Under the pieces are notes generated by a model. The model ran no database searches, had not been told where the DNA came from, and saw only the letters and a program-made list of their open reading frames with translations. From Chloroflexota bacterium (GTDB lineage: Bacteria; Chloroflexota; Limnocylindria; Limnocylindrales; CSP1-4), in NCBI GenBank assembly GCA_016191345.1, contig JACPOU010000049.1, forward strand, positions 1-52,465: 52,465 nucleotides of DNA, written 5' to 3'. Each line of letters starts with the position of its first letter. The stretch's first letter is position 1. Shown here piece after piece: positions 25,982 to 34,721 of this stretch. Position numbers and translations under genes: made by a program.

Positions 25982-26550
25982 GCCGGACGCCGAGCCTTGC
26001 ATCACCCATCCGCAGCCTCCTCCGCGGCGACGAGCGGCTCCTCTGGGAGGGCCGGCCCGATACCCGGGCGTTCGCGCTGCGGGGCGCGTGGTTCCTGATC
26101 CCCTTCTCGCTCCTCTGGGGCGGCTTCGCGATCTTCTGGGAGTACACCGCGATCCGGGGCGGCGCCCCGCTCTTCTTCGCCCTGTGGGGCATCCCGTTCG
26201 TCGCCATCGGGCTCTACATGATCGTCGGGCGGCCGCTCGTCGCGAGGCGCGAGGCGCGGCGGACCGTCTACGGCCTGACCGATCGGCGGATCCTGATCGC
26301 CGGTGGCGCGTTCGGGCGGTCGATCGTGGAGCTCGACCTGCGCGATTTGCCGCCGGCCCAGCTCGACGAGCGCGGGGACGGCATCGGGACGATCACGTTC
26401 GGCGGGGTCATGGGCACGTTCCGGGCACCCCCCGGCTGGCCCACGATGGGCATGTACGGCCGACCGCCTGCCTTCGTCGCGATCCCCGACGCCCGACGCG
26501 TCTACGGGTTGCTCCAGGATGCCCGGGAGGCCGCTCGAAGCCAGCGCTGA
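25978..26550 (+). CDS. PH (bPH2-like) domain membrane protein
   Basis: A 190-residue protein. LLRGDERLLWEGRPD at the N-terminus, two membrane helices (~36-56, ~63-83), then a bacterial PH-like region YGLTDRRILIAGGAFGRSIVELDL and a C-terminal helix AIPDARRVYGLLQDAR. This layout is common in small bPH2 membrane proteins of unknown function. ATG 25978 overlaps the deacetylase stop (ATGA). Confidence 0.82.
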   Translation: MSRTPSLASPIRSLLRGDERLLWEGRPDTRAFALRGAWFLIPFSLLWGGFAIFWEYTAIRGGAPLFFALWGIPFVAIGLYMIVGRPLVARREARRTVYGLTDRRILIAGGAFGRSIVELDLRDLPPAQLDERGDGIGTITFGGVMGTFRAPPGWPTMGMYGRPPAFVAIPDARRVYGLLQDAREAARSQR

Positions 26551-26610
26551 TGCGGCCCCGGCCTCGCCGGTCGTGTCCCGGCCCGCCGGCGATGCGGCGG
26601 TGAATCGAGC

Positions 26611-26628
26611 GGCCCCGCCGGCGGGGCC
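26611..26628. terminator. Possible bidirectional hairpin between convergent genes
   Basis: A 9-bp perfect palindrome (GGCCCCGCC/GGCGGGGCC) with further GGCGGGGCCG copies. There is no T tract. It sits between the converging PH and cytosine permease genes. Confidence 0.45.
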
Positions 26629-26667
26629 GGCGGGGCCGCGGTTCGGGGCGAGGTCTGGGGCGAGCCC

Positions 26668-28074
26668 TCAGGCGCGCGATGCCGACCCCCGGGCGAGGAC
26701 CCAGTACAGCCCGAACGCCACCACGAACCCGACGAGATAGGCGATGTCGGCGTAGCGGAGCGCCGGGGCGAACGCGTTGATCGGCAGGCCCGTGGCCTTG
26801 GCGAGCTCCTCGCCGAAGACTGAGGTGCCGAACGGCAGCGAGACCACGAAGCCCACGACGAGCGCCGCCAGCCCGGCGAAGCCGGACGGGAGGCTCGCGA
26901 AGTCCGCGAGGCGAGAGACGTCCGCCCGGCGGCCGCGAAGCCACCAGTCGGCGAGGACGACGCCGGCCCACGGCGTGACCCAGTAGATGATGAAGAGCAG
27001 GTAGCCCTCGAACTTCGCGACGAGGTCGCCCGAGTTCAGGTAGAGCGTGAAGAGGAAGCCGAGCACCGCCACCGCGCCGGCGGACCAGACGCGCGGGATG
27101 CGGAGGCCGGCCGCCTGGAGCGACAGCGATCCCGTGTAGTCGTTCATCGCGTTCACCGCGATCGTGCCGATGGCGATGGCGAGCATCGCGAGCGGCGCGA
27201 GGATGGTCCCGGCCAGGATCCCGTTGATCGTGTCCACGGCGCCGCCGCCGGCCGCCTTGTCGGCGACGAGGAGGCCCAGCGTCTCGATCCAGCCGGCCGA
27301 CAGGGTCAGGCCGAGGACCGTCAGCCAGAAGACCCTGGACCGCGGCGCGCTCGACGGCAGGTAGCGGCTGTAGTCGGAAGCGTAGAGGGCCCACGCGACG
27401 ACGAAGCTGGCCGCGATGGAGGCGTACAGGACGAAGGCGCCCACGCCGTCGAGCCCGGTCATGCCGTCGGTCCGGGCCATGCCGCTCGAGGCCTGCCCGG
27501 CGATCGCCACGGTGAGAACCGCGAACATCACGGCGAGCACGATCGCCATCCACTTCTGGAAGAGGTGGATCGCCTCGTGGCCCACGATCGACAGGCCGGC
27601 CTGGATGACGACGAGGATCAGCAGCGAGGCGACGAACGGCAGCCCCGTCAGGATCGACAGTGCGGCAGCCCCGAAGACGGCGTTGATGCCATCCCAGCCG
27701 ATGCAGGACAGCCAGTTGAGGATCCCGGGCACCACGATCGACTTGCCGTAGGCCAGGCGCGAGAGCGGCACCTGGGCCATCCCCGTCGCCGGGCCCATCT
27801 GGCTCATGAGGCCGACGAGGGTCGCCCCGACGAGATTGCCGACGATGATGGCGAGCAGCCCCGACACGAAGCCGATCTGCAGGAACCCGGCGGAGGCGAG
27901 CAGGCCGATGAAGAATGCGGCCGGCACGAGGTTCGGCGTGAACCAGACCGTGAAGACGCGGTTGACCGAGCCGTAGCGGGCATCCTCCGGGATCGGCTCG
28001 ATGCCGCGGCCCTCGATGGAGAGATCGCCCTCGTGGGTGGGCATGTTTCCCAGGCGCATCGATTCGGTAGCCAT
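26668..28074 (-). CDS. Cytosine/purine permease, NCS1 family
   Basis: A 468-residue, 12-helix NCS1 symporter of the CodB type. The N-terminus (IEGRGIEPIPEDARYGSVNR) and the TM1 region TVWFTPNLVPAAFFIG are characteristic; later blocks include SCIGWDGINAVFG and AMNDYTGSLSLQAAG. It imports a nucleobase, most likely cytosine given the adjacent deaminase. ATG 28074 with GGAGGAGGAGGG upstream. It lies 75 nt after the deaminase stop on the same strand, so codA-codB order, probably one operon. Confidence 0.9.
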   Translation of the reverse strand: MATESMRLGNMPTHEGDLSIEGRGIEPIPEDARYGSVNRVFTVWFTPNLVPAAFFIGLLASAGFLQIGFVSGLLAIIVGNLVGATLVGLMSQMGPATGMAQVPLSRLAYGKSIVVPGILNWLSCIGWDGINAVFGAAALSILTGLPFVASLLILVVIQAGLSIVGHEAIHLFQKWMAIVLAVMFAVLTVAIAGQASSGMARTDGMTGLDGVGAFVLYASIAASFVVAWALYASDYSRYLPSSAPRSRVFWLTVLGLTLSAGWIETLGLLVADKAAGGGAVDTINGILAGTILAPLAMLAIAIGTIAVNAMNDYTGSLSLQAAGLRIPRVWSAGAVAVLGFLFTLYLNSGDLVAKFEGYLLFIIYWVTPWAGVVLADWWLRGRRADVSRLADFASLPSGFAGLAALVVGFVVSLPFGTSVFGEELAKATGLPINAFAPALRYADIAYLVGFVVAFGLYWVLARGSASRA

Positions 28075-28149
28075 CCAGACCCTCCTCCTCCCGTCGGCGA
28101 TCCGCACCAGCGTCCCGCCCGACACTCAATCGCGCGATCGTCCCCTCTG

Positions 28150-29457
28150 TCAGCCGGCTCCTCCTGGCTTGATGAACGAGACCGGTGTCGTGGACCCGGC
28201 GCGATGGATCACGCTCCGGGCCGGCTCCGTCTCGGCCACGATCCGTCCTCCGCGGACGACCCAGCGCGCCGCCGGCCGCAGCCGGACGGCCTCCGCCTCA
28301 TCCGCGCAATCGAAGACCACGAAGTTCGCCGGCAATCCCTCCTTCACCCCCCAGGGCACCTCGGCCGCCCGGGCCGGATTCGTCGTCACCATCTCGTAGG
28401 CGCGGAAGAGCTCGGCCCGGCCGGTCATCTGGGCCACGTGGACGAGCATCGAGAGGGCATCGAGCATGGAGCCGCGGCCCAGCGGGTACCAGGGATCCAT
28501 GATCGAGTCGTGGCCGCAGGCGACGTTGATCCCGGCGGCGTCGAGCTCCTTGACCCGGGTCATCCCGCGCCGCTTCGGGTACGTGTCGAAGCGGCCCTGG
28601 AGGACGATGTTGTCGAGCGGGTTGGCGACGATCGTGACCCCCGCCCGCCGCAGGATCTGGATGAGCTTGAAGGCGTAGTTGTCGTTGTAGGAGCCCATGG
28701 CGGTGGTGTGGCCCGCGACCACCCGGCCTTCCATCCCGTCGCGCATGGTCCGGGCGGCGACGACCTCCAGGAAGCGGCTCTGCTCGTCGTCCGTCTCGTC
28801 GCAGTGAAGGTCGATTGGGGCGCCGGTCTCCCGCGCCAGGTCGAACAGGAAGTGGACCTCCTCGACCCCGTCGTCGCGGGTCCATTCGTAGTGGGGAATG
28901 CCGCCGATCACGTCGCAGCCGAGGCGCATCGCTTCGCGCATGAGCTCCTTGCCGTTCGGGAAGGAGAGGATGCCGTCCTGGGGGAACGCGATGAGCCGCA
29001 GGTCGACGATGTCGCGGACCTCCTCGCGGAGCTCGAGGAGCGCCTTCAGCGCGACGAGGTTCGGGTCGCAGACGTCGACATGCGAGCGGATGAGGCCGGT
29101 CCCCTGGGCGACCTCCCAGCGGATCGCCTCGAGGGCCCGGGCCTTGACGTCCGCATGGGTGAGGGATGGCTTGCGCTCCGCCCAGGTGAAGATGCCCTCG
29201 ATGAGGGTTCCCGATTCGTTGTAGCGCGGCTCGCCGACGGTCAGGACGGCATCCATGTGGACGTGCGGGTCCACGAGCGGCGGGGAGAGGAGGCAGCCCG
29301 CGGCGTCCAGCTCGGGCCGGCCGTCGGGGGGGAGTGCCCCCGCGGGCGCGATCGCGGCGATCGTGTCGCCGTCGACGGCGAGATCGGACAGCGCCTCGCC
29401 AGTGGACGTCGTCGGATGGATTCGCGCGTTGCGGACGAACAGACCTGCAGGTGCCAC
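28150..29457 (-). CDS. codA: Cytosine deaminase (CodA-type amidohydrolase)
   Basis: A 435-residue metal-dependent amidohydrolase that turns cytosine into uracil. It follows E. coli CodA closely: PHVHMDAVLTVGEPRYNESG, TWAERKPSLTHADVKARA, RSHVDVCDPNLVALKALLE, IDLHCDETDDEQSRFLE, GHTTAMGSYND, LQGRFDTYPKRRGMTRVKEL and GHDSIMDPWYPLG. GTG 29457 is used because GAGGAG precedes it by 6 nt and the family core begins soon after. It feeds pyrimidine salvage with the downstream permease. Confidence 0.92.
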   Translation of the reverse strand: MAPAGLFVRNARIHPTTSTGEALSDLAVDGDTIAAIAPAGALPPDGRPELDAAGCLLSPPLVDPHVHMDAVLTVGEPRYNESGTLIEGIFTWAERKPSLTHADVKARALEAIRWEVAQGTGLIRSHVDVCDPNLVALKALLELREEVRDIVDLRLIAFPQDGILSFPNGKELMREAMRLGCDVIGGIPHYEWTRDDGVEEVHFLFDLARETGAPIDLHCDETDDEQSRFLEVVAARTMRDGMEGRVVAGHTTAMGSYNDNYAFKLIQILRRAGVTIVANPLDNIVLQGRFDTYPKRRGMTRVKELDAAGINVACGHDSIMDPWYPLGRGSMLDALSMLVHVAQMTGRAELFRAYEMVTTNPARAAEVPWGVKEGLPANFVVFDCADEAEAVRLRPAARWVVRGGRIVAETEPARSVIHRAGSTTPVSFIKPGGAG

Positions 29458-29641
29458 CTGGGCTCCTCGATGGAGTGGCGACCGGCCGGAGCACGAGGAC
29501 GGGCCGGGCGGTGTCCGACCCGGCAGTGAGTGTGGTCCGCGGAATGTGGCCGCGTCAAGGCGCGGAACCGGCGCGACCGGCCGGCCCGTGCCATGTGTGG
29601 CGCCCGCGCATGCGCTGCGCGCAGGAATGGCCATCACGCCC

Positions 29642-29654
29642 TAGCCTGTGGCCC
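29642..29654 (+). promoter_or_regulatory. Leaderless-type -10 element for proline dehydrogenase
   Basis: TAGCCT at 29642-29647, 7 nt, then the ATG at 29655. No SD. Confidence 0.55.
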
Positions 29655-30575
29655 ATGCGAAGCCTCCTGCTCTGGATGGCCCGGAACACCTGGCTCCGGC
29701 GAAACCTGCCTCGGCTGTGGTTCGCCCGGCGGGCCGTCCGGCGGTTCATGCCCGGCGAGGACGCCGGGAGCGCGCTCGCGGCGGGGGTCCAGTTCCAGAT
29801 CGAGGGCATCGGGCAGCTGTACACCCGGCTCGGCGAGAACCTGACCCGGATCGACGAGGCGGACGAGGTCGCCGCCCACTACCGCGGTGTCCTGGACGAG
29901 ATCCGGGAGCGCCACCTCGACGGCGAGATCAGCGTCAAGCTGACCCAGCTCGGCTTCGATCTCGACGTCGAGCGCACCTTCCAGCACGCCTCGTCGCTCG
30001 CTGCGCAGGCGGCCGAGTCCGGGAAGACCTTCTGGATCGACATGGAGGGCAGCGACTACACCGAATCGACGATCGCCTTCTACGAGCGGATGAAGGCGAG
30101 CCAGCCGAACGTGGGGATCTGCCTCCAGGCGTACCTCCGGCGGACCGCCGCGGACATCCAGCGGCTCCTGCCGCTCATGCCCGAGATCCGGCTCGTGAAG
30201 GGCGCCTATGCCGAGCCGGCCACGATCGCCTACCGCAGCCGGCACGACGTCGATTCGAACTACGTGGCGCTGTGCGTCTCGATGCTCGAGGCGGTCCGGA
30301 ATGGCGGGACCGTCCGGATCGGGCTGGGGACCCATGACGTCCGGATCATCGAGCAGGTCGCCGAGCACGCCACCGCGCTCGGGCTGCCACGGACGAGCTT
30401 CGAGGTCCAGATGCTGTACGGGATCCGGATGGACCAGCAGCGCCGCCTCGCCGGCGCGGGCTACGTGGTCCGCGACCTCATTGCCTACGGCGAGGCCTGG
30501 TACCCGTGGTACATGCGCCGCCTCGCCGAGCGGCCCGCGAACGTCCTGTTCGCCCTGCGCCAGATCGTCGGCTGA
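29655..30575 (+). CDS. Proline dehydrogenase, monofunctional
   Basis: A 306-residue FAD enzyme oxidising proline to pyrroline-5-carboxylate, the short type found in Deinococcus-Thermus, Actinobacteria and relatives. Residues: SVKLTQLGFDLD, FWIDMEGSDYTESTI, ICLQAYLRRTAADI, IRLVKGAYAEP, FEVQMLYGIRMDQQ and YGEAWYPWYMRRLAERPAN with the paired Arg that grips the proline carboxylate. No P5C dehydrogenase gene is adjacent. Confidence 0.93.
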   Translation: MRSLLLWMARNTWLRRNLPRLWFARRAVRRFMPGEDAGSALAAGVQFQIEGIGQLYTRLGENLTRIDEADEVAAHYRGVLDEIRERHLDGEISVKLTQLGFDLDVERTFQHASSLAAQAAESGKTFWIDMEGSDYTESTIAFYERMKASQPNVGICLQAYLRRTAADIQRLLPLMPEIRLVKGAYAEPATIAYRSRHDVDSNYVALCVSMLEAVRNGGTVRIGLGTHDVRIIEQVAEHATALGLPRTSFEVQMLYGIRMDQQRRLAGAGYVVRDLIAYGEAWYPWYMRRLAERPANVLFALRQIVG

Positions 30576-30583
30576 AGCGCACG

Positions 30584-30610
30584 ACCCCCGCCGGTCGCCG
30601 GCGGGGGTCG
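30584..30610 (+). terminator. Hairpin after proline dehydrogenase
   Basis: A perfect 12-bp stem (30584-30595 with 30599-30610) and TCG loop, 8 nt past the stop. No T run, so termination may be bidirectional or Rho-assisted. Confidence 0.65.
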
Positions 30611-30658
30611 ATGTGTCACGCGGAGCCGCGGGCCGGTCGCCCGCCGATCGTTCAGCGC

Positions 30659-31438
30659 TCAGCGGGCCCAGAGCACGTGGGTGAGCTCCAGGTTGCCGTT
30701 CCCGAAGTCGCGGACGAACCAGGCGCCGTTCCCTCCATCCGTGACCTTGACGAGACGGCCCCACGCGGCGTCGGCAGCCCGGCCAGCGGCGGACGCCGCG
30801 CTCGGGAGGGCCGGAGCCGAGGCGATGGTCGTGGTGCTGTCGAGGTGGGCGTAGATCAGCGCGAGTTCGTTGTAGTCATGCGCGTTCGGACTCTGGTTCG
30901 ATGACGGAGTGTTGGTGTAGTCCATGCACGTCCCGAGGTTCGCGTTGTTGAAGTCGGTGTCCTGGTGGTCGAGACCGAGCGCGTGACCGACCTCCTGGCA
31001 CATCACGAGGTTGCGCCAGGCCGGGGAGTTGTAGGACGCGGTGTTGAAGTAGGTGTCGTTGACCTTCACGTAGGCCTTGGTGATATGCGTGCCGCCGGTG
31101 ATGCTGATGCCGGCGACGCCGAGCCAACCAGTATTGCCGTAGGTGTTGTTGCAGACCTGGACCATGCCCGTCGTGGACTTGCAGTTCCGTGCGTTCGTCG
31201 TGCCGGCCACGACCGTCGTGTCCAGGACGGCCGACTGTGACCAGTCGCCCGAGGTGGTGGCGAGATAGCTGTCCCAGGCCGATGAGACGTTATCGGCGAG
31301 CTTGATCGTGAAGGGGTTGGCCGTTCGCGCCCAGTGATAGCCGCCCCACGAGTTCGTGGCGCTGACCGAGGCCGGCAGGAGCATAACGAGGGACATGCCC
31401 AGCCCCAGGATTGCGGCGCGGCGAGAGGATCGGTGCAT
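30659..31438 (-). CDS. Secreted zinc metalloprotease-like protein
   Basis: A 259-residue exported protein. The signal peptide RRAAILGLGMSLVMLLPASVSA is followed by a WGGYHWARTANPF domain start. The metzincin-like motif reads MCQEVGHALGLDHQDTDFNN, then LGTCMDYTN (Met-turn-like). The first zinc His of HExxHxxGxxH is Gln here; relatives with CQEIGH are familiar in Actinobacteria, so this may be a family trait and not decay. ATG 31438 with GGAGG upstream. Convergent with proline dehydrogenase. Confidence 0.8.
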   Translation of the reverse strand: MHRSSRRAAILGLGMSLVMLLPASVSATNSWGGYHWARTANPFTIKLADNVSSAWDSYLATTSGDWSQSAVLDTTVVAGTTNARNCKSTTGMVQVCNNTYGNTGWLGVAGISITGGTHITKAYVKVNDTYFNTASYNSPAWRNLVMCQEVGHALGLDHQDTDFNNANLGTCMDYTNTPSSNQSPNAHDYNELALIYAHLDSTTTIASAPALPSAASAAGRAADAAWGRLVKVTDGGNGAWFVRDFGNGNLELTHVLWAR

Positions 31439-31714
31439 GCGGTGAGTCCTCCAGGACGGCAGATCAACCCAACGGAGTTCGGCGAAGGATACGCCCGTCC
31501 GGGGGGCCGCGGAAGGCCCCGGACCGTCGATTTTCGCGCGCGATGGTGACCTCGCGCACCGCGCGGCTGTGTCGGGCGTCCGTTGACTTGCAACTTCGCG
31601 CCCAGAACGATGCATCAAGTCGGCGCTCATTGATGTACGATCGCGACGCGGATGGCGATCGGACGGGCGCTGCGTGTCACGTGCCGCGACGCGATCCTGG
31701 AGGAGCCCCCAGCA
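31439..31714. other. Intergenic between divergent genes
   Basis: About 275 bases with promoters for the metalloprotease (left) and the small basic protein (right). It is slightly less GC-rich than its surroundings. No other feature seen. Confidence 0.5.
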
Positions 31715-32041
31715 ATGAAGATCCGAGACGCGAAGCCGGAAGAGCTCGCCCCGAAAGTCCGCAGGGCACGGGCGCTGAGCCCTCGCCAGCTCGCGATCCA
31801 GAAGCGTGACCAGTCGATCATGAAACTGCTCAACGAGATTGCCGTGGGACCCACCTCGTCGATCAAGAAGATCGAGCTCGAGGACGGGGAGAAGCTGGTC
31901 ACGATTCGGGCGGCGGTGTCGCGCCAGTTGAAGGCCCATCCAGCTGACATCAACATGGGCGTGCGATCCGGCGCCATCTTCCTGAGCCGCGGAAAGATTC
32001 CCGGCGGACGCGGCGGCCGGCCCCGCAAGAAGATCGCCTAG
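31715..32041 (+). CDS. Small basic protein, unrecognised
   Basis: A 108-residue protein with SD GGAGGAG 9 nt before ATG 31715. It is highly basic, with a helical N-terminus ([20 protein letters not shown]), a beta-rich middle ([20 protein letters not shown]) and an Arg/Gly/Lys tail ([12 protein letters not shown]) reminiscent of AT-hook/nucleic-acid-binding tails. I know no family. The good SD and composition make it likely real; a DNA- or RNA-associated role is only a guess. Confidence 0.7.
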   Translation: MKIRDAKPEELAPKVRRARALSPRQLAIQKRDQSIMKLLNEIAVGPTSSIKKIELEDGEKLVTIRAAVSRQLKAHPADINMGVRSGAIFLSRGKIPGGRGGRPRKKIA

Positions 32042-33750
32042 CTTCTCGATCCGGTACCGGCAACCTCGTCCGGCGCCGACTCCAGGAGCGGCATCCCGGC
32101 AGCGTGCCGGTAGAACGGCCGCGGATCCGGCGGCAGCGGCGTGCTGCCCGCGATGAGGTCCGCGGCCTTCTCGGCGACCATGATCACCGGCGCGTAGATG
32201 TTCGCGTTCGTGACGTAGGGGAAGACCGAGGCGTCCACGACGCGCAAGCCCTCGAGGCCGTGGACCTTCATCGTCAGCGGATCGACGACCGACATCGAAT
32301 CCGTGCCCATCTTGGCGGTGCACGAAGGATGGAGGGCCGTCTCGCCGTCGCGAGCCACCCAGTCCAGGATCTCGGCCGGGGCCTGCACGTCGGGACCGGG
32401 TGAGACCTCGCCGCCGTTGACCGTGGCCATTCCCGGCTGGTTGAGGATCCGGCGGGCGACCTGGACCGCCTCCACCCATTCGCGGCGGTCCTGGTCCGTG
32501 GACAGGTAGTTGAATCGAAGGGCGGGGTGGACCGTCGGATCTGTGGACGTGATCTTGACGGTTCCACGCGCGTCGGAGTACATCGGGCCGACGTGGACCT
32601 GGTACCCGTGGCCGCCGGCCGGCGCGGTTCCGTCATATCTGATCGCGAGCGGCAGGAAGTGGAACATGAGGTTCGGATACGTCACGTCCTCGTTGCTCCG
32701 GACGAAGCCGCCAGCCTCGAAGTGGTTCGTCGCGCCGGGGCCCCGTCGCAGGAAGAGCCAGGCCGCCCCGATGAACGGCCGTCGCCATGTCTGGAGCGCT
32801 GGCTGCATGGAGACCGGCTGCAGTGACCGGTACTGGACGTAGACCTCGAGGTGGTCCTGGAGGTTCGCCCCGACGCCCGGCAGGTCCGCCACGACGGGGA
32901 TCCCGAGCGGCGCCAGGTCCGCGGCCGCGCCGATGCCGGCGAGCTGGAGGAGCTGGGGCGTGTTGATGGAGCCGCCGCAGAGGATCACGTCGCCGGCATG
33001 GATCGTCTCCGTCCCGCCGCCCATCCGGAGAATCTCCACCCCCGTCGCCCGCCGGCCCTCGACGTGGATCCGGGTGACGAGGGTGCTCGTCCGGACCGTC
33101 AGGTTGCGGCGCCGCTTCACGGGGTGGAGATAGGCCCGGGCGGCGGATATCCGGCGTCCGCGCCGGATGTTCCGGTCGAACGGGGCGAAGCCCTCCTGGC
33201 GGTAGCCGTTGACATCGGCCGTCAGCGGATAGCCCGCGTCCTGGACCGCCTGGAAGAAGGCTCCGAAGAGCGGGTTCGTGGCCGGGCCACGCTCCAGGGG
33301 CAGCGGGCCGCCGTGACCGCGCCACGGGTCGTCGGCGTCCGCTGCGAGGGTGTCCTCCATCCGCCGGAAGTAGGGCAGGCAGTGGGCGAAGTCCCAGGTG
33401 GACATCCCGGGGTCCGCCGCCCAGCGCTCGAAGTCCAGCGGGTTCCCGCGCTGGAAGATCATCCCGTTGATGCTGGAGCTGCCGCCGAGCAATCTGCCCC
33501 GGGCGTGATAGATGCGACGCCCGCCCATGAACGGCTCCGGCTCGGATTCGTAGCGCCAGTCGTAGAACGGGCTGCCGATCGGAAAGGCGAGCGCGGCGGG
33601 CATGTGGATGAATGGATCCACCCGCCAGTCGGAGCGGCCGGCCTCGATGACGAGGACGCGCGTCGAGGGATCGGCGGAGAGCCGGTTCGCGAGCACGCTG
33701 CCCGCGGAGCCGCCGCCGACGATGACGACGTCGTAGCGATCGCGGGCCAT
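32038..33750 (-). CDS. GMC-family oxidoreductase (choline dehydrogenase-like)
   Basis: A 570-residue flavoprotein. FAD site [22 protein letters not shown]-binding [13 protein letters not shown] signatures [13 protein letters not shown] and [19 protein letters not shown], and a C-terminal active-site [13 protein letters not shown] plus [19 protein letters not shown]. This matches BetA-like choline/alcohol dehydrogenases. No betaine aldehyde dehydrogenase is adjacent, so the alcohol substrate is open. ATG 33750 has TAGGAT 6 nt upstream on its strand. Confidence 0.9.
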   Translation of the reverse strand: MARDRYDVVIVGGGSAGSVLANRLSADPSTRVLVIEAGRSDWRVDPFIHMPAALAFPIGSPFYDWRYESEPEPFMGGRRIYHARGRLLGGSSSINGMIFQRGNPLDFERWAADPGMSTWDFAHCLPYFRRMEDTLAADADDPWRGHGGPLPLERGPATNPLFGAFFQAVQDAGYPLTADVNGYRQEGFAPFDRNIRRGRRISAARAYLHPVKRRRNLTVRTSTLVTRIHVEGRRATGVEILRMGGGTETIHAGDVILCGGSINTPQLLQLAGIGAAADLAPLGIPVVADLPGVGANLQDHLEVYVQYRSLQPVSMQPALQTWRRPFIGAAWLFLRRGPGATNHFEAGGFVRSNEDVTYPNLMFHFLPLAIRYDGTAPAGGHGYQVHVGPMYSDARGTVKITSTDPTVHPALRFNYLSTDQDRREWVEAVQVARRILNQPGMATVNGGEVSPGPDVQAPAEILDWVARDGETALHPSCTAKMGTDSMSVVDPLTMKVHGLEGLRVVDASVFPYVTNANIYAPVIMVAEKAADLIAGSTPLPPDPRPFYRHAAGMPLLESAPDEVAGTGSRS

Positions 33751-33828
33751 GGATCGATCCTAGCGCGCGGCGGTCATGCCCTGCGGTGTGTTTCGCGGAG
33801 CAGGTCGGAGATCGTCGGGGGTCGAGGC

Positions 33829-33873
33829 CGGAGCCGGAGCCGGAGCCGGAGCCGGCGCCGGCGCCGGCGCCGG
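33829..33873. repeat. Hexanucleotide tandem repeat (GGAGCC/GGCGCC)n
   Basis: About seven GGAGCC-type hexamers grading into GGCGCC, between two minus-strand genes. Slippage-prone simple repeat without coding sign. Confidence 0.85.
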
Positions 33874-33949
33874 GCTTGGAGCGTTGGTCCTCGATGGGCG
33901 GCGCCGCGGGTCGTGCGGCGTCCTCACCCTCCCTTCGCCGGCGAGGGGT

Positions 33950-33970
33950 CCCCGGATTGCGAAACCGGGG
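33950..33970 (-). terminator. Hairpin after the DM13 gene
   Basis: CCCCGG and CCGGGG arms (6 bp) around a 9-nt loop, immediately beyond the DM13 stop. No T tract. Confidence 0.4.
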
Positions 33971-33971
33971 C

Positions 33972-34664
33972 TCAGGCCCCCAGCGGCGCCACCGCGAACT
34001 GGACGGCGAACTGCTTGCACCAGATGACGACGCTCGCCGCACCGGACGGGACTGCGCCCGCCGGCAGGTCCATGTTGAAGTTCCCGTCGGTCGCCTTGAG
34101 CCGGCCGACCTCGATCGCATCGCTCGAGTAGCCGGTCGCGTCGGGCGAGACGTACACGTACAGGTCCGGCCCGTTCCGGACCGAGAAGGCCTCGAACCGG
34201 ACCGTCCAGATGCCGGGAGCGGTCTCGATCAGCGTCGCCGTGCCGCTGCCGAAGTGGAACTCGTCGGCACCCTGGAACGTGCCGCTCCGTGCGGCGGCGA
34301 GAACGCCCGTCGAAGCCGGGGACGGGGTGACGGCGGTGAACGTGGCGCCCGGCGCGGTGTCGGGGCCGGTCGGAGCCGGCGAGGGCAGCCCCGTGGACGT
34401 CGCCGTCGGCCCCGGCTCGTCGAGGGCCGTCCGGATGAAGAGTGGCGAGCCGAGGTACCACGCGCTGGGCCCGCCGATCGCGAGGGCGAGGGCGAGGGCG
34501 GCCAAGCTCCGGCCGGGGTGCCGGCGGGCCGCCGCGTACCAGCCCCGCCTCCGGGCGACGACGAGCAGGACGATGATCGCGACGGCAGCGCCGAGCGCGA
34601 TCGGGACGCGGTTCGGGTAGAGATTCGTGGCCAGGAAGCGCTCGAGGTCGCCGATGGGGTTCAT
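33972..34664 (-). CDS. DM13 domain membrane-anchored protein
   Basis: A 230-residue protein. Two membrane helices (~21-39, ~51-68), a Pro/Thr/Ser linker, and a C-terminal DM13 domain: SGTFQGADEFHFGSGTATL, VRFEAFSVRNGPDLYVYVSP, LKATDGNFNMDLPAG, VVIWCKQFAVQFAVAPL with the conserved Cys. DM13 is a proposed extracytoplasmic redox domain. It lies just beyond the histidine kinase gene on the same strand, so the two-component operon may include it. Confidence 0.87.
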   Translation of the reverse strand: MNPIGDLERFLATNLYPNRVPIALGAAVAIIVLLVVARRRGWYAAARRHPGRSLAALALALAIGGPSAWYLGSPLFIRTALDEPGPTATSTGLPSPAPTGPDTAPGATFTAVTPSPASTGVLAAARSGTFQGADEFHFGSGTATLIETAPGIWTVRFEAFSVRNGPDLYVYVSPDATGYSSDAIEVGRLKATDGNFNMDLPAGAVPSGAASVVIWCKQFAVQFAVAPLGA

Positions 34665-34721
34665 GGCTCGGAGGTTGGCGTCCGTCCGTGACGCCCCGAT
34701 GACGGATGCGTCGCGGGGCGA

